Below, piece after piece: positions 44,908 to 55,596 of a stretch of 64,000 nt of DNA. Each line of letters begins with the position of its first letter. Position 1 is the stretch's first letter. This stretch comes from Eucalyptus grandis. Taxonomy: Eukaryota; Streptophyta; Magnoliopsida; Myrtales; Myrtaceae. Under the pieces are notes generated by a model that ran no database searches, was not told where the DNA came from, and saw nothing but the letters and a program-made list of their open reading frames with translations. The stretch covers positions 37,087,790-37,151,789 of the forward strand of contig NC_052613.1 of the NCBI RefSeq assembly GCF_016545825.1, given 5' to 3'. The translations under genes were made by a program, and so were the position numbers.

Positions 44908-46276
44908 ATGTCTGGAGCAAAAGTAGAAATTGAGAAATTTAACGGGAGGAACAACCGGGTTATGGAGCGTCAAGATGAAGGCGCTATTAACAACTCAAGG
45001 ATTAGCCAAGGCATTGGAGGGCAAGGCTCAGTTGCCCGAAACAATGCGAGATGCTGAAAAGGACGAGCTAATGGAGAAGGCCATGAGCATCATCCTGTTG
45101 AACTTATCGGATGAAGTGTTAATAGAGGTGGCCGAGGAGGAGGATGCCGCAGCGTTATGGGCTAAACTTCAGGCCCTCTATGTAAAGAAGGGTTTGAACA
45201 ATCGCTTATATATGCTAAAGAGAATGTTCCAGTTCCGATACACTGAAGGTACGTCCATTAGATCCCACTTAGATGAGTTTAATAAACTCATGATGGACTT
45301 GAAGAATGTTGGCCAGATTTTAGATGATGAAGAACAAGGCATGATGTTGTTGGCGTCTCTACCGGAGTCATGGGAGCACTTTACTGACTCCTTGTTACAA
45401 GGGCGTACTACGATTACCTCAGAGGAGGTAAAATCTGCCCTGTTTTCAAAGGAGTGGCAGAGAAAGTTGCGTGATGACAGTCTAGCGCAAGATGTAGCGC
45501 GTGGACTGGTGATTCGGGGAAGAGACCAACATCGAAGGCCCAGCAACAGAAGCCAAAGCAAAAGCAGGTCGAAGTCGCGACATAGAAAATCAAAAGGTCG
45601 CGTGAAGTGCTTCGAATGTCACGAGGAGGGGCACATAAGGAAAAATTGTCCAAAGCTAAGAAATAAAGGCGTTTGGCAAAATGCCACAAGCAGTGTGGCA
45701 AATGTTGCCGAGGAGAGTACCAGTGATGCCGAAGCTATCCTATGTGTATCTACGAGTTCGTCAGGAGACGAATGGGTGCTAGATTCTGGATGTTCCTATC
45801 ACATGACTCCTCATAAGAACTGGTTCACTACCTACCAGACTGCAGATGGTGGTAGAGTTCTTTTGGGGAATAATGCAGCCTGCGAGGTTGTGGGGATAGG
45901 AACAGTTCGGATCCGAATGCATGATGGCGTAGAACGGACGTTGACAAACGTAAGGCATGTACCGAAGCTCAAGAAGAGCCTTATTTCTTTGGGAACACTC
46001 AATGACCTCGGGTGCAAATACACAGCTGAAGGTGGAGTGTTGAAGATCTCTCAAGGTGCCCTGACAGTGATGAAAGGGAAGAACGCGAATTCTCTCTATC
46101 ATTTACTGGGAGAAACCGTGACCGGAGTTGCTGCAGTTTCATCAGGTGAGTCAGACTCAAATTTGACTCAATTATGGCATATGCGATTGGGACACATGAG
46201 TGAGGCAGGTATGACAATGTTGAGTGAAAAGGGGTTGTTGAAAGGTCGAGGACACGGGAAAGTTTGGACTGTGTGA
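44908..46276 (+). pseudogene. Copia 2 gag and protease
   Basis: Begins at ATG 44908 (MSGAKVEIEKFNG). Near 44940-44950 the family sequence should read on to LWSVKMKALL, but the frame shifts by one base, and the downstream frame runs open to 46276. Gag (UBN2-type) is followed by the RNA-binding knuckle CFECHEEGHIRKNC (about 45610-45651), then the aspartic protease with WVLDSGCSYHM (about 45772-45804), and finally a pre-integrase HMRLGHMSEAGM segment. The gag part would form the particle and the protease would cut the polyprotein. The frame ends prematurely at 46276, where the integrase continues in another frame. Confidence 0.88.
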
Positions 46277-46990
46277 GCTTTGCATCTTCGGGAAGCAGCG
46301 TCGTGTCAAATTTGGTACAGCTCTACATTCGACCAAGCAACCCGTCGAATACATTCATTCAGATGTTTGGGGACCGTCTCCAGTTCCATCGAAAGGAGGT
46401 GCCAGATATATGCTGACATTCATCGACGATTACTCAAGGAAGGTATGGGTGTACTTCCTGAAGCACAAATCCGAGGTATTTGATCGGTTCAAGAATTTTA
46501 AGGCATTGATTGAGAAGCAGTCAAGTAAACAAATCAAGTGCCTAGGCGATAATGGCATGAAGTTACGTGGTAAGGACTTTGCAGTTCTGCCAAAATGAAG
46601 GGATTGTGAGACACCGCACGGTTCTCGGGACACCACAAAGCATAATGGCGTAGCGAACGGAAGAACAGAACTCTACTCGGCGAGCTCGGTGCATGCTCGC
46701 ATGCGGGATTGGGCAAGGAATTTTGGGCCGAAGCAATAAATATGGCGTGTTACCTAGTTAATAGATCTCCATCTTCTGCTATTGAGTGGAAGACTCTTGA
46801 AGAAGTATGGTCGGGGAAACCTGTTGATTACTCCGAATTACGAATATTCGGATGTCCTGCGTATGCTCATGCGAGAGATGGTAAGCTTGAGCCGAGGCGA
46901 AGAAGTGCATATTTCGGGTTATGCACAAGGGGTGAAAGGCTACCGGCCGTGGTGCACCGATCCCGAGATCACCCGGTTTTCTAATCGGCG
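46258..46990 (+). pseudogene. Copia 2 integrase, broken
   Basis: In a new frame from about 46250 the peptide continues as CELCIFGKQRRVKFG (zinc-binding part), then IHSDVWGPSP and FIDDYSRKVWVYFLKHKSEVF, the catalytic core of a retroviral-type integrase. Near 46560-46700 the frame changes again and has a short deletion around the third acidic residue region. 46709-46960 then encodes FWAEAINMACYLVNRSPSS and ELRIFGCPAYAH, the copia integrase C-terminal part. It would insert element cDNA, but is not functional here. Confidence 0.85.
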
Positions 46991-47014
46991 AGACGTGATC
47001 TTCGACGAGGCGCA

Positions 47015-48866
47015 ATGCTTCAAAAGAGGAGTCTTGAGACTCAACCAGCAAAGCAAATGGATCATGGTGTCAGAAGTGAGGTGGAGATTCAGGCGGAGTC
47101 TCCAAAGACCTCAGAGGTAACAGAGGAAGAGATTGCTGATGAGGCCACAATTCCTGAAGACAGTGATACTGAACAACCAGCAGAGCCACAACACAACATA
47201 GCCACGGGCAGACAAAGAAGACAAATTAAACCACTGGTACGTTATGGTTATTTTGATATTGCCTATGCATTAACTGTAGGTGATGAGGTGGAGATGGATG
47301 AGCCTTCATCCTATTCTGAGGCGATGGCTAGTGCTGAGTCATCACAGTGGCTAGAGGCTATGAGTGAAGAAATAGAATCACTCTATCGGAATCATACATG
47401 GGAATTGGTCAAAGTACCCAAAAGTCAGAAAATTGTCGGATGCAAATGGGTCTACAAACGGAAAGAAGGCATTCCCGGTGTAGAGGCAGCCAGGTTTAAG
47501 GCGAGACTTGTTGCGAGGGGGTATACTCAACGAGAGGGCATCGACTACAATGAAGTGTTCTCTCTGTGGTAAGGCATACCTCTATTCGTGTATTACTTGC
47601 ATTAGTTGTTGCACGGGATCTTGAGCTGGAGCAGCTAGATGTGAAAACGGCATTTCTTCATGGTGAATTGGAGGAACAAATTTACATGAAGCAGCTGAGG
47701 GATTTGCTATTCCGGTAAGGAAGACCATGTTTGCTTATTGAAGAAATCTTTGTATGGACTGAAACAATCTCCTAGACAAGCAGTGGTATAAGCGTTTTGA
47801 TGCTTTCATGACTAGTCAAGATTATTCGAAAAGTCAGTTTGATAGTTGTGTTTATTTTAGGAGATTGGAGGATGGGTCTTTGATTTATTTGCTATTATAT
47901 GTTGATGATATGTTAATAGCAGCTAAACATATGTCTGATATTGATGTGTTAAAGCGACAGTTGAGTGCTGAGTTTGAAATGAAAGAATTAGGTGCTGCTA
48001 AGAAAATATTGGGTATGGAAATTTTGCGTGACAAAGCTGCAGGAACGTTGCGTTTGTCTCAAAAGAAATACATTGAGAAGATTGTGGCACGTTTCAATAT
48101 GCAATTAGCAAAATCTGTAAGTACCCCTTTAGCCGCACATTTTAAACTTTCTGACAAGTTATCACCGCAAACTGAGGAGGAGGAGGAACATATGTCCCGT
48201 GTTCCTTATTCTAGTGCAGTGGGTAGTATTATGTATGCCATGGTATGTACTAGACCTGACATTTCACAGGCTGTAAGTGTTGTCAGCCATTACATGAAGC
48301 ACCCAGGTAAGGCTCATTGGGAAGCCGTGAAATGGATCCTCAGATATCTAAAGGGGACAACAGACGTCGGCATTATGTATCGGAGGAACGTCAATGGCAA
48401 TGAGACCACAGGGTACGTGGATTCAGATCACGCCGGTAACTTGGATGATCGCAGATCGTTAGCGGTACGTGTTTACGCTAGCGGTGGTGCAATAAGTTGG
48501 AAAGTGTCTTTACAAGATGATGTTGCATTATCTTCGACTGAGGCGGAGTACATGGCACTAACTTTTGTTGCAAAGGAGTCGATATGGCTAAGGGGTTTGC
48601 TCTCGGACCTTGGACTGGAGCAGAAAAGTGTCACCATACACTGTGACAATCAAGGTGCGATATATTTGGCTTATAATCCAATATATCACGAGCGAACAAA
48701 ACATATCGACATCAGGTACCATTTCATCCGAGATGTCATAGCGAAGGGTAAAATTGTTGTGAAGAAAATAGCAACGGCGGAGAACCCAGCAGATATGATG
48801 ATGAAGCATGTTCCTTCAGCAAAGCTCGAGCTCTGTATGAGCTCGATTGGCGTCTGTAGAGTATGA
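47015..48866 (+). pseudogene. Copia 2 reverse transcriptase and RNase H, broken
   Basis: 47015-47572 encodes the linker and the start of the reverse transcriptase (WLEAMSEEIESLYRNHTWEL, CKWVYKRKEG, ARLVARGYTQREGIDYNEVF). A stop at 47570 and frame changes follow; 47573-47800 still shows LDVKTAFLHGELEEQIYM in a different frame. 47808-48866 is open again with the catalytic YVDDML (about 47898-47915), then the RNase H region ([36 protein letters not shown]). At least two frameshifts separate the parts. Confidence 0.9.
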
Positions 48867-48935
48867 GCGCCCATCGCGGCGTTGGGAGAGCCGAGCAAGG
48901 AAAATAATCACTATAACTTGGCCTCAAACGTTGAG

Positions 48936-48949
48936 CCAAGGTGGAGAAT
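48936..48949 (+). other. Polypurine tract of copia 2
   Basis: CCAAGGTGGAGAAT directly before the 3' LTR, the typical GGTGGAGA form of plant copia elements. Confidence 0.8.
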
Positions 48950-50054
48950 TGTTATATTGTGTCTCAAGTTTGAGCCCGTTAGATTAATACGCATAAGTTT
49001 GGTCAAATAACAAAGTTCAAGGGAGACTTTGTGATGTCTTCGAATTTTCTTGTTCCGGCGTTAATCCCATCTCTTCGTGCGTATGCGTAGAAGGAAGAAG
49101 CCAAAAGCTGCATGGGGTTTTATTCTTCAAGCATGCAAGCAAATGAAGGGATCAACAATATTCTATATTAAATAAATAACCCACCACCTGCTGCATGCAC
49201 ATGGCCATGCACGTAGAAAATTGGTCAACAATTGTAGGCGCCGAATTCCCTCTTCCACGTTTTCTCTTTTGTGGGTTTCTCTTGTTTTTATTGATAAAGA
49301 AAGAGGGATGGCAGAATAAAGAAAGAGAGAAGGCAGAAACTATTCTACGTGTGTGTCAGTGAATGATGGTCATACGCTTGCTTCTCTCCATGAACAAGAA
49401 ATTCGAAGACGGCCGCCCACCTCAGCTCACGGTTATCTTCAAGGATCATAGGCGCACGTTTGTTGACTCTCTTCCTCCTCATTAAATGCTTGCCCATGCA
49501 CATGCACGATCCGCATGCATGCCTTCAAATATGGTGGGCGTTCGGTGCCGATTGTGGGCTTGTCTTGTGGGCGCCTGCGTTGCATTTAATGAGGCCATTT
49601 ATTTTCATTTGTTTTGTCTTGTTTTCTGCCCTTCTCTCTATATGAGGAGAAGACGTCCGAAGATGCAAGGTGAGCGAAAAAAAAGGAGCTTGGCAGAGAG
49701 CAAGAAGAAAAAGCTCGAGAGAGTGTGAGAGACGAGAGAGCTCAGAGAGGTTTTGTGCTGAGTTGAGTTCAGTGAGTTATTTTATTAAACACCGTGGGTA
49801 TTGGGTGTATAGTAGGACTGGGAAATACTTGAGTGCATATGTGATTCTAATCCTGTAATTCTCCGATTTATAGTAGATTGATTTGCTGGCTCTCCCCGTG
49901 GACGTAGGTTCCGACATTCGGACCGAACCACGTAAATTTCTGGTGTCCTTGTCCTTTTATTGTTCCTCGTTTTATTTCGATCGATTTCTATAGCTCCCGA
50001 CATAATTGTAAAATTCCGATCCGCTTCCGCTGCGACGCCGATTAATTTACAACA
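48950..50054 (+). repeat. 3' LTR of copia 2
   Basis: Starts TGTTATATTGTGTC and ends TTTACAACA. About twelve substitutions or single-base indels against the 5' LTR (for example GCATTAATCCC versus GCGTTAATCCC). Confidence 0.95.
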
Positions 50055-50059
50055 GTTCG

Positions 50060-51059
50060 TTTTGTCATGTAGTTTGGAATGGGAGCTGAAGGATAAGAAC
50101 TGACTCAATAGAGAAGATAGAATTGCCGTTGACATGAGGAGGACGACATGTTCCTGTAGGAGTTGGTCCTTGAATGGCATTCCCTACCCTCATGTTGCCT
50201 GTGCAATTCAGCAAAAAGCGGATGATATGGAGAACAATGTGTCCCATTGGTACAAAAAAACAAGTTCCTAGAAGCATACGCCAATGTGTTATAGCCGATT
50301 AATGGAGATTCAATGCGGCCTCCAAGTAAAAAGGGAACCCGTGTTGCACCCCCAATTAAGAAGCTCCTAGGAACGCCCGAAAAGAAGAAAATGATCAAGG
50401 AGCAAGGTGACTCTGAGGTTGGTTGGAGAGCACCTAGTTGGGGGGGGGTGTATAGCAACATGCAAAAGTGTGGAGAATTTTTGAATCACTTACGAAGATT
50501 TTCCTCTTCTTTTTTTGTCTCTGTTACATGGGTGCATAAGAAAGGGAAAGCCAATTAGTCTGTTGTTGGCCAGGAGATTCATGTGGAGATGGTTGACGAA
50601 GTGTGCCCTGATAGAGAGAAAATCCAGGTTAAGGTGGTCAGTGGGACCAATAGAGATGCCAATAAGTCAACTGCTGCATATTGTCCCTTCCATAAAAACT
50701 CATTGATATCGTGTGGATTACATAAGCAAAGGGATTCAAGGAACAGAGGAAGATCAGAGCCAAGCAGTGAAGAGTTTCAGAGTCTGGGACTTTTGTCTAC
50801 CCAAGAAAACGCTAACAACAGTGGTAGGATTGTTAATACCCCGACAAGATCATCATCTAGGTTGAAGTCCATGATGAAACCCGACAAGACAGCTCAGTCG
50901 TCAGTTGGTCATTCAAGTGAATGTCATATCCGAATTGATGCATATGATTTTGCTCATAACCAGGACAATGTTGGAGTGACAAGGTCAACTCCTCGATTGA
51001 AGGCCAAAGTTATCAAAGGGACTCCACCAAAGGGCACCGAGAAAATGACAAGAAGGAAG
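50060..51059 (+). pseudogene. Mutator-like (MULE) transposase C-terminal remnant
   Basis: Near 50130-50215 a broken frame reads TCSCRSWSLNGIPYPHVACA, then IQQKADDMENNVSHWY. This is the SWIM zinc-finger region of MuDR-type transposases, with Tyr in place of the usual Cys before Pro-His. 50313-50420 reads MRPPSKKGTRVAPPIKKLLG, then TPEKKK, the basic tail that normally follows. Near 50461 a KCGEF-NHLRR segment looks like the final zinc knuckle. The frame shifts between each part. The frame at 50583-51107 (Ser/Arg-rich) may be the rest of the tail; I do not recognise it. The catalytic DDE core is not seen. Confidence 0.55.
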
Positions 51060-51105
51060 CTTAGGCACACTTTTTTTTTTCTTTGGTCGAAACTTAGGCA
51101 CACTT
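51060..51105 (-). mobile_element. Ultra-short LINE-tail insertion with target duplication
   Basis: CTTAGGCACAC at 51060-51070 is repeated at 51093-51103. Between them is a T-run followed by CTTTGGTCGAAA. The reverse complement, TTTCGACCAAAG plus a poly(A), matches the 3' end of the LINE at 24655-24674 (GTTTCGACC followed by A-run). It is therefore an inserted LINE tail of about 12 bases plus poly(A), in minus orientation. Confidence 0.65.
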
Positions 51106-51479
51106 GAACGTGAACATTTTGTTTGGTTTTTTATGGCATGTATTTTTAAAGCATCGGGCTTATGACCTGTGTTGATTGACTGGTTTTTTTTTTTGGTAGT
51201 GATTAAGTTATAACTAAGGTTGACTGGGGTGTGTGATCTTAGGCATACTATTTGTGAACTCAATGTGCCTCAACAAAGTTTGGAATTAATGCCAATAGCC
51301 CTATATTGGTTCTCAATTTTCCTCAGAGAGAACACATCTTATCCTATATGTTTTTAATGCATAGAATATGCTCTGCTAAACTAGTGAACAGACGAGCAAC
51401 GAAAATGATTTGGTGCAGCGAAAACGATTGAAGAGGGTGATAGATTGAAGAGGAAGAAAAACTTGAATTTGGGGTCGCA
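51106..51479. other. Spacer, nothing recognised
   Basis: AT-rich with T-runs. No coding frame or repeat boundary found. Confidence 0.4.
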
Positions 51480-52960
51480 ACTTGCGATTTAGTGCTTGCA
51501 ATGCCACAGCAACGCCACAGTCAGCCCACCTTGCCGCCAACCTCAGCCGCAGCAGCCGCTTCACTGAGAACACCGAACAGCCACCCGTCACCGCCGCCAC
51601 ATGGTCGCCCATGTGGCTCGTGGCAGTCCCGCCAGCTTCCACTCCAGCTACATGCACGCCACCCCGAGCAGCTCGGCCTATGGTTACGCCCACCTCAACC
51701 AGAGTGGCGGCGGTGGCGGTGGCAGCAGCGGCAGCGGTGAGAACCCGTACGTCCACGTCGCTCCGCTGAATGCCCCCGCGCCGTCTGGCAGGAGTGAGTA
51801 CTATCGAGGTGCATGCTTCGCGTTGGGAGTGAGTGATCAGTGATTGTAGGCCTTTGAGAAATGGTTCCGATGAGGCCGACGCTTTGCTGGTGTTTGCAGG
51901 TCCGATGGACAGGATATGCGGCGCGTTGAACCGGTGTGGGAAGAGGTTCAAAGACGCTACGCGAAAAGCGGAGATGCTCACGGACAATGTCTGGCATCAC
52001 CGTAAGTTGTCTCTACAATTTTTGCTCGCAACATATGTCTGTATAATCAGTCAGGAACATTTTGGATTTGTTCCTGGACACGTACCTGATTGCTTGCTTG
52101 CATATATATTTTTTTTTCTCTGTTTCTGCAATGTAAGAGTTTGGCACCTTGTCTTTCATTGACGTCGTTTGGGAATCAGTTCGATTTCAGTCACCACCTA
52201 GGAACTAACATACATGCTTCATAATCTGTGTATTCAATCTGCCGATTAGCTGTTGAGTGGATCAAGTCCTTTGATTATTTATCTAGGGGAGATTCAACTC
52301 TAATGTGCGGTGCTATCTTCAGAGCTTATTGTTTTGCTAATCTATGTCGATTCCTACTTACAACAAATTGCCAAATGTGTAACATGGCACTTCTGTGGAG
52401 GACATACTTTGTTTTCCATAATTTTCTAAAGCCATCCAGACCCATCGGGCTCTTTGCATGACTGAACGTTGGACTAGATAAGTGATCACCTCTTGGCTCT
52501 TCGTTATTTTCCTGTAAAGAAGAAAAATTAGCTTTGTCCTGTAATAGGAAGCACTGCAGCAGCTGAATAAGCTTGGTTTTGGCTTGTTGTCTGCTCTTTA
52601 GTTTATTTGTGACTTGTGAGAGACAAAGCCCGTAATTTCTTTGATTCTTGTCTCCTCACGGTTTTCAATCGATGGAATTGTGATGTTAAGAACTTTATTT
52701 ATGCCTGACCTCGACCAATTTGCAATTGTGCTATGTTTTTGTGAAATAGTTAGAACCAGCCCTAGCATCACGGACGCAGCAATGGCTCGACTTGCTCGGG
52801 GGACAAAAGTGCTTGCAGAGGGGGACGGATAAGGTATTTCAGCAGACGTTTGAGATTCTGCCGGGAGAGAAGCTCGTGAAGGCATATGCTTGCTATCTAT
52901 CCACTTCCACTGGGCCTGTCATTGGGACACTATTTGTCGAACAAGACTGGCATTTTGTCT
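51480..52960 (+). pseudogene. GEM-like copy a, third and best-preserved copy
   Basis: Exon 1 ends at 51793 before a GTGAGT donor and encodes MVAHVARGSPASFHSSYMHA, then ENPYVHVAPLNAPAPSGR. Upstream coding changes frame, so its true start is uncertain. Exon 2 (51900-52001) encodes PMDRICGALNRCGKRFKDAT, then RKAEMLTDNVWHH, between good AG and GT sites. Exon 3 (from 52750) encodes LRTSPSITDAAMARLARGTK, then VLAEG; a shift near 52829 makes TAA in frame, and KVFQQTFEILPGEKLVKAYA continues in the next frame to GTLFVEQDWHFV and a stop at 52961. Family members carry a whole GRAM domain (about 110 residues) here. Only its first third remains, ending at the same place as the 32130 copy. Confidence 0.7.
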
Positions 52961-53029
52961 AAATCATGATGAGTTTTTTTATGCATTACAATTTCATAGC
53001 CTGAGTTATTATTTTTGTTTCCCCCTTTA

Positions 53030-53276
53030 TGTTAATATAACAGTTATTTCCTTTTTCACATGTTGCTGATTTGGTTTTTTAGTTATTAGAGTTAGTGGAG
53101 TTATGTGTGTTGGTTATCCTAGTTTTTAGGTGTTAGTGGGGCAAGTGCTTTATGGGGAACATGGGTAGTTATGGTGTGTTTTACGTTATGTATTTTGTCT
53201 TTTGTAAAAGACTTGTTTTTGCTTTGTACGTAAGATGAAATTTCAGTCTCATCTCTCCTCCCTTTAGCAATTTACA
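53030..53276 (+). repeat. 5' LTR of copia 1
   Basis: Starts TGTTAATATAACAG and ends GCAATTTACA. One A is missing near the right end relative to the 3' LTR. Confidence 0.95.
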
Positions 53277-53277
53277 G

Positions 53278-53290
53278 TGGTATCAAAGCC
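53278..53290 (+). other. Primer-binding site of copia 1
   Basis: TGGTATCAAAGCC is one mismatch from the initiator tRNA-Met complement (TGGTATCAGAGC). Confidence 0.85.
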
Positions 53291-53367
53291 TGAGAGAAAC
53301 GTAAGAGAGTTTTTTTAAAAAAAAAAAAAAAAACTTTCGTGAGGAAATTGCAGCAACAATATTGCCA

Positions 53368-54364
53368 ATGGCCACCGACAATTTTGTTCAACCAGCAATT
53401 CCACGCTGTGATGGTCACTATGACCATTGGAGTATGCTAATGGAGAATTTTTTTACGATCAAATGAGTATTGGTTGGTTGTCGAATCTGAATTCAAGAGC
53501 CACCAGCAGGCATGGCTTTGACGGATCCCCGAGAGAGCGGGGTGGAAGCTCGAAAGTTGAAGGACCCGAAGGCAAAAAATTATTTTTTTTCAGGCTATCA
53601 ATCGTTCCATCTTTGAGACTATTCTTTGCAAAGAAACTTCCAAGGATATATGGGATTCTATGAAGAAGAAATATCAAGGCTCTGTTAGAGTGAAGCGTGC
53701 ACAGCTTCAAGCCTTGAAAAAGATTTTTGAAACATTAGCGATGAAAGATGGAGAATCTGTCACTAGTTATTGTGCCAGAACAATGGAGATCAGCAACAAG
53801 ATGCAATTCCATGGCGAGAAGATGGACGACGTCACCATTGTGGAGAAGATTTTGCGTTCCTTGACATCAAAGTTTAATTATGTTGTCTACTCAATTGAAG
53901 AGTCAAAAGACATAGATGCGCTCTCTCTTGATGAATTGCAAAGCTCCTTATTGGTCCATGAACAGAAGATGAACAGAAGTTCAACAGTAAAGGAGCAAGC
54001 ATTGAAGGCTTCTACCAATACTCATTCCAACAATTTCAGAGGAAGGGGTAGAGGTAGAGGTAGAGGAAGGGGAGATCGAGGAAATAGAGATGTTGGCAGG
54101 AATTTCAAAGCCAATAATGACCAATTTCAAGGCAAAGGCAAAGGACGGGATCCTTACAAAGCCAAGGTAGAGTGTTTTAGATGTTATAAATTTGGTCATT
54201 ATGCATCTGAATGTTATACTAGGCTGCCTAATAATAAAGAAAAGGCAGAGAGTTCAAACTTTGTTGAAGAAAAGGAAGCAGAAACGTTGTTGATGGCTGT
54301 TCAAGATGAAAAGGAGCGCGAGTCAGATATTTGGTATGGGATTCAGGCTGCAGTAACCACATGA
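53368..54364 (+). pseudogene. Copia 1 gag, broken
   Basis: ATG 53368 opens MATDNFVQPAIPRCDGHYDH, then WSMLMENFF, the UBN2-type start. A TGA follows at 53464-53466 and indels continue to about 53660. From there to 54364 the frame is open: capsid-like TLAMKDGESVTSYCAR, a Gly/Arg repeat (RGRGRGRGRG near 54045-54075) and the knuckle CFRCYKFGHYASEC (about 54174-54215). The frame ends just as the protease begins in another frame. The Gly/Arg segment is of the RGG type often linked to RNA binding. Confidence 0.88.
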
Positions 54365-55596
54365 GTGGAAGTAAGTCTTCTTTTTCTCATCTAAATGAAG
54401 ATTTTCATTCCACTGTGAGCTTTGGGGATCATTCTACTGTGAAAGTGATGGGAAAAGGAGATATTAAGATAAGAACCAAGAATGGTTTTGTGGAAACGAT
54501 CTCTAATGTGTTGTATGTTCTCGACTTGAAAAGTAATCTGTTGAGTGCTGGCCAATTACAAGAAAAGGGTTATGTAATCACCATTCAGAGGGGTGTCTGT
54601 GAAATTTATGATTCTGTTAGAGGTGCTATTGCAGTTGTTCCTATGAGTTCAAATAGATTATTTCCATTAAAGATTGAAAATATTCAGTCTTGTTTGATGG
54701 CTGAAAAGAAAGATCCCTCATGGCTTTAGCATTTTCGCTATGGTCACTTGAGTTTTGGTGGATTGAAGACCCTCCAATAGAAAAATATGGTGACGGGTCT
54801 TCCTCAAATTACCGTTCATTCCCAAGTCTGTGAAGAATATGTTGTTAGCAAACAGCATCGTTCTCAATTTAAAAGTCATGGAGAGCAAAGGATGTTTTGC
54901 AACTGGTGCATTCGGACATTTGCGGTCCCATAAATCCATCTTCTAATGGAGGTAAAAGATACTTAATTACATTCATTGATGATTTTCCAGAAAAACTTGG
55001 GTTTATTTTTTACAGGAAAAATCAGAAGCTTTCTCCACATTTAAAAGCTTCAAAACTCGTGTTGAAAATGAAGCAGGAAAGACCATTAAGACTCTTCGAA
55101 CAGATCGTGGCGGTGAATATTGCTCAAAAGAATTTGAAGTTTTTTGTGCAGAGTATGGCATTCGAAAAGATCTTACTGCTGCATATACACCACAACAGAA
55201 TAGTGTATCTGAGAGGAAAAATAGAACAATTCTCAACATGGTGAGAAGTTTATTGGCAAGAGGAATAGTTCCAAAGACTTTCTGGCCGAAGCAGTAAATT
55301 GGAGTATTCATGTTTTGAGTAAGTCCAACTTTTGCTGTTCAGAATATGACACTGAAGAGGCTTGGAGTGGTAGAAGACCGGCTGTAGATCACTTCAGAAT
55401 TTTTGGATGCATCGCATATACCCATGTCCCGAATGTGAAAATGAAGAAACTTGATGACAAGGCTGAAAAATGTGTTTTTCTTGGTGTAAGTGAAGCATCC
55501 AAAGCATATAAATTATTCAATCCACTAACAAAGAAGATTGTGAATAGCAGGGATGTTGTTTTCGATAAAGAGAACACTTGGGAATGGAATAGGTAG
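54331..55596 (+). pseudogene. Copia 1 protease and integrase, broken
   Basis: 54331-54729 carries the aspartic protease active site WDSGCSNHMSG and LYVLDLKSNLLSAGQL, then stops at TAG in the pre-integrase segment (FRYGHLSFGGLKTL follows the stop). 54897-55244 encodes LVHSDICGPINPSSNGGKRY, then LITFIDDF: the integrase core, with a frame change near 55005. 55315-55596 encodes the integrase C-terminal part (FRIFGCIAYTHVPN, CVFLGVSEASKAYKL). At least three lesions separate these parts. Confidence 0.87.

Larger units (their letters stand above)
43773..50054 (+). mobile_element. Ty1/copia retrotransposon 2, 6.28 kb, TSD GTTCG
   Basis: Two LTRs of 1106 and 1105 bp enclose a gag-pol region in the copia order protease, integrase, reverse transcriptase, RNase H. 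GTTCG flanks both ends (43768-43772 and 50055-50059). The primer site (44881-44892) matches initiator tRNA-Met, and a polypurine tract precedes the 3' LTR. The LTRs differ at about a dozen positions (about 99% identical), so the insertion is young. Yet pol carries several frameshifts. Motif content and primer site fit a TNT1/Tork-like element; lineage is inference. Confidence 0.95.
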
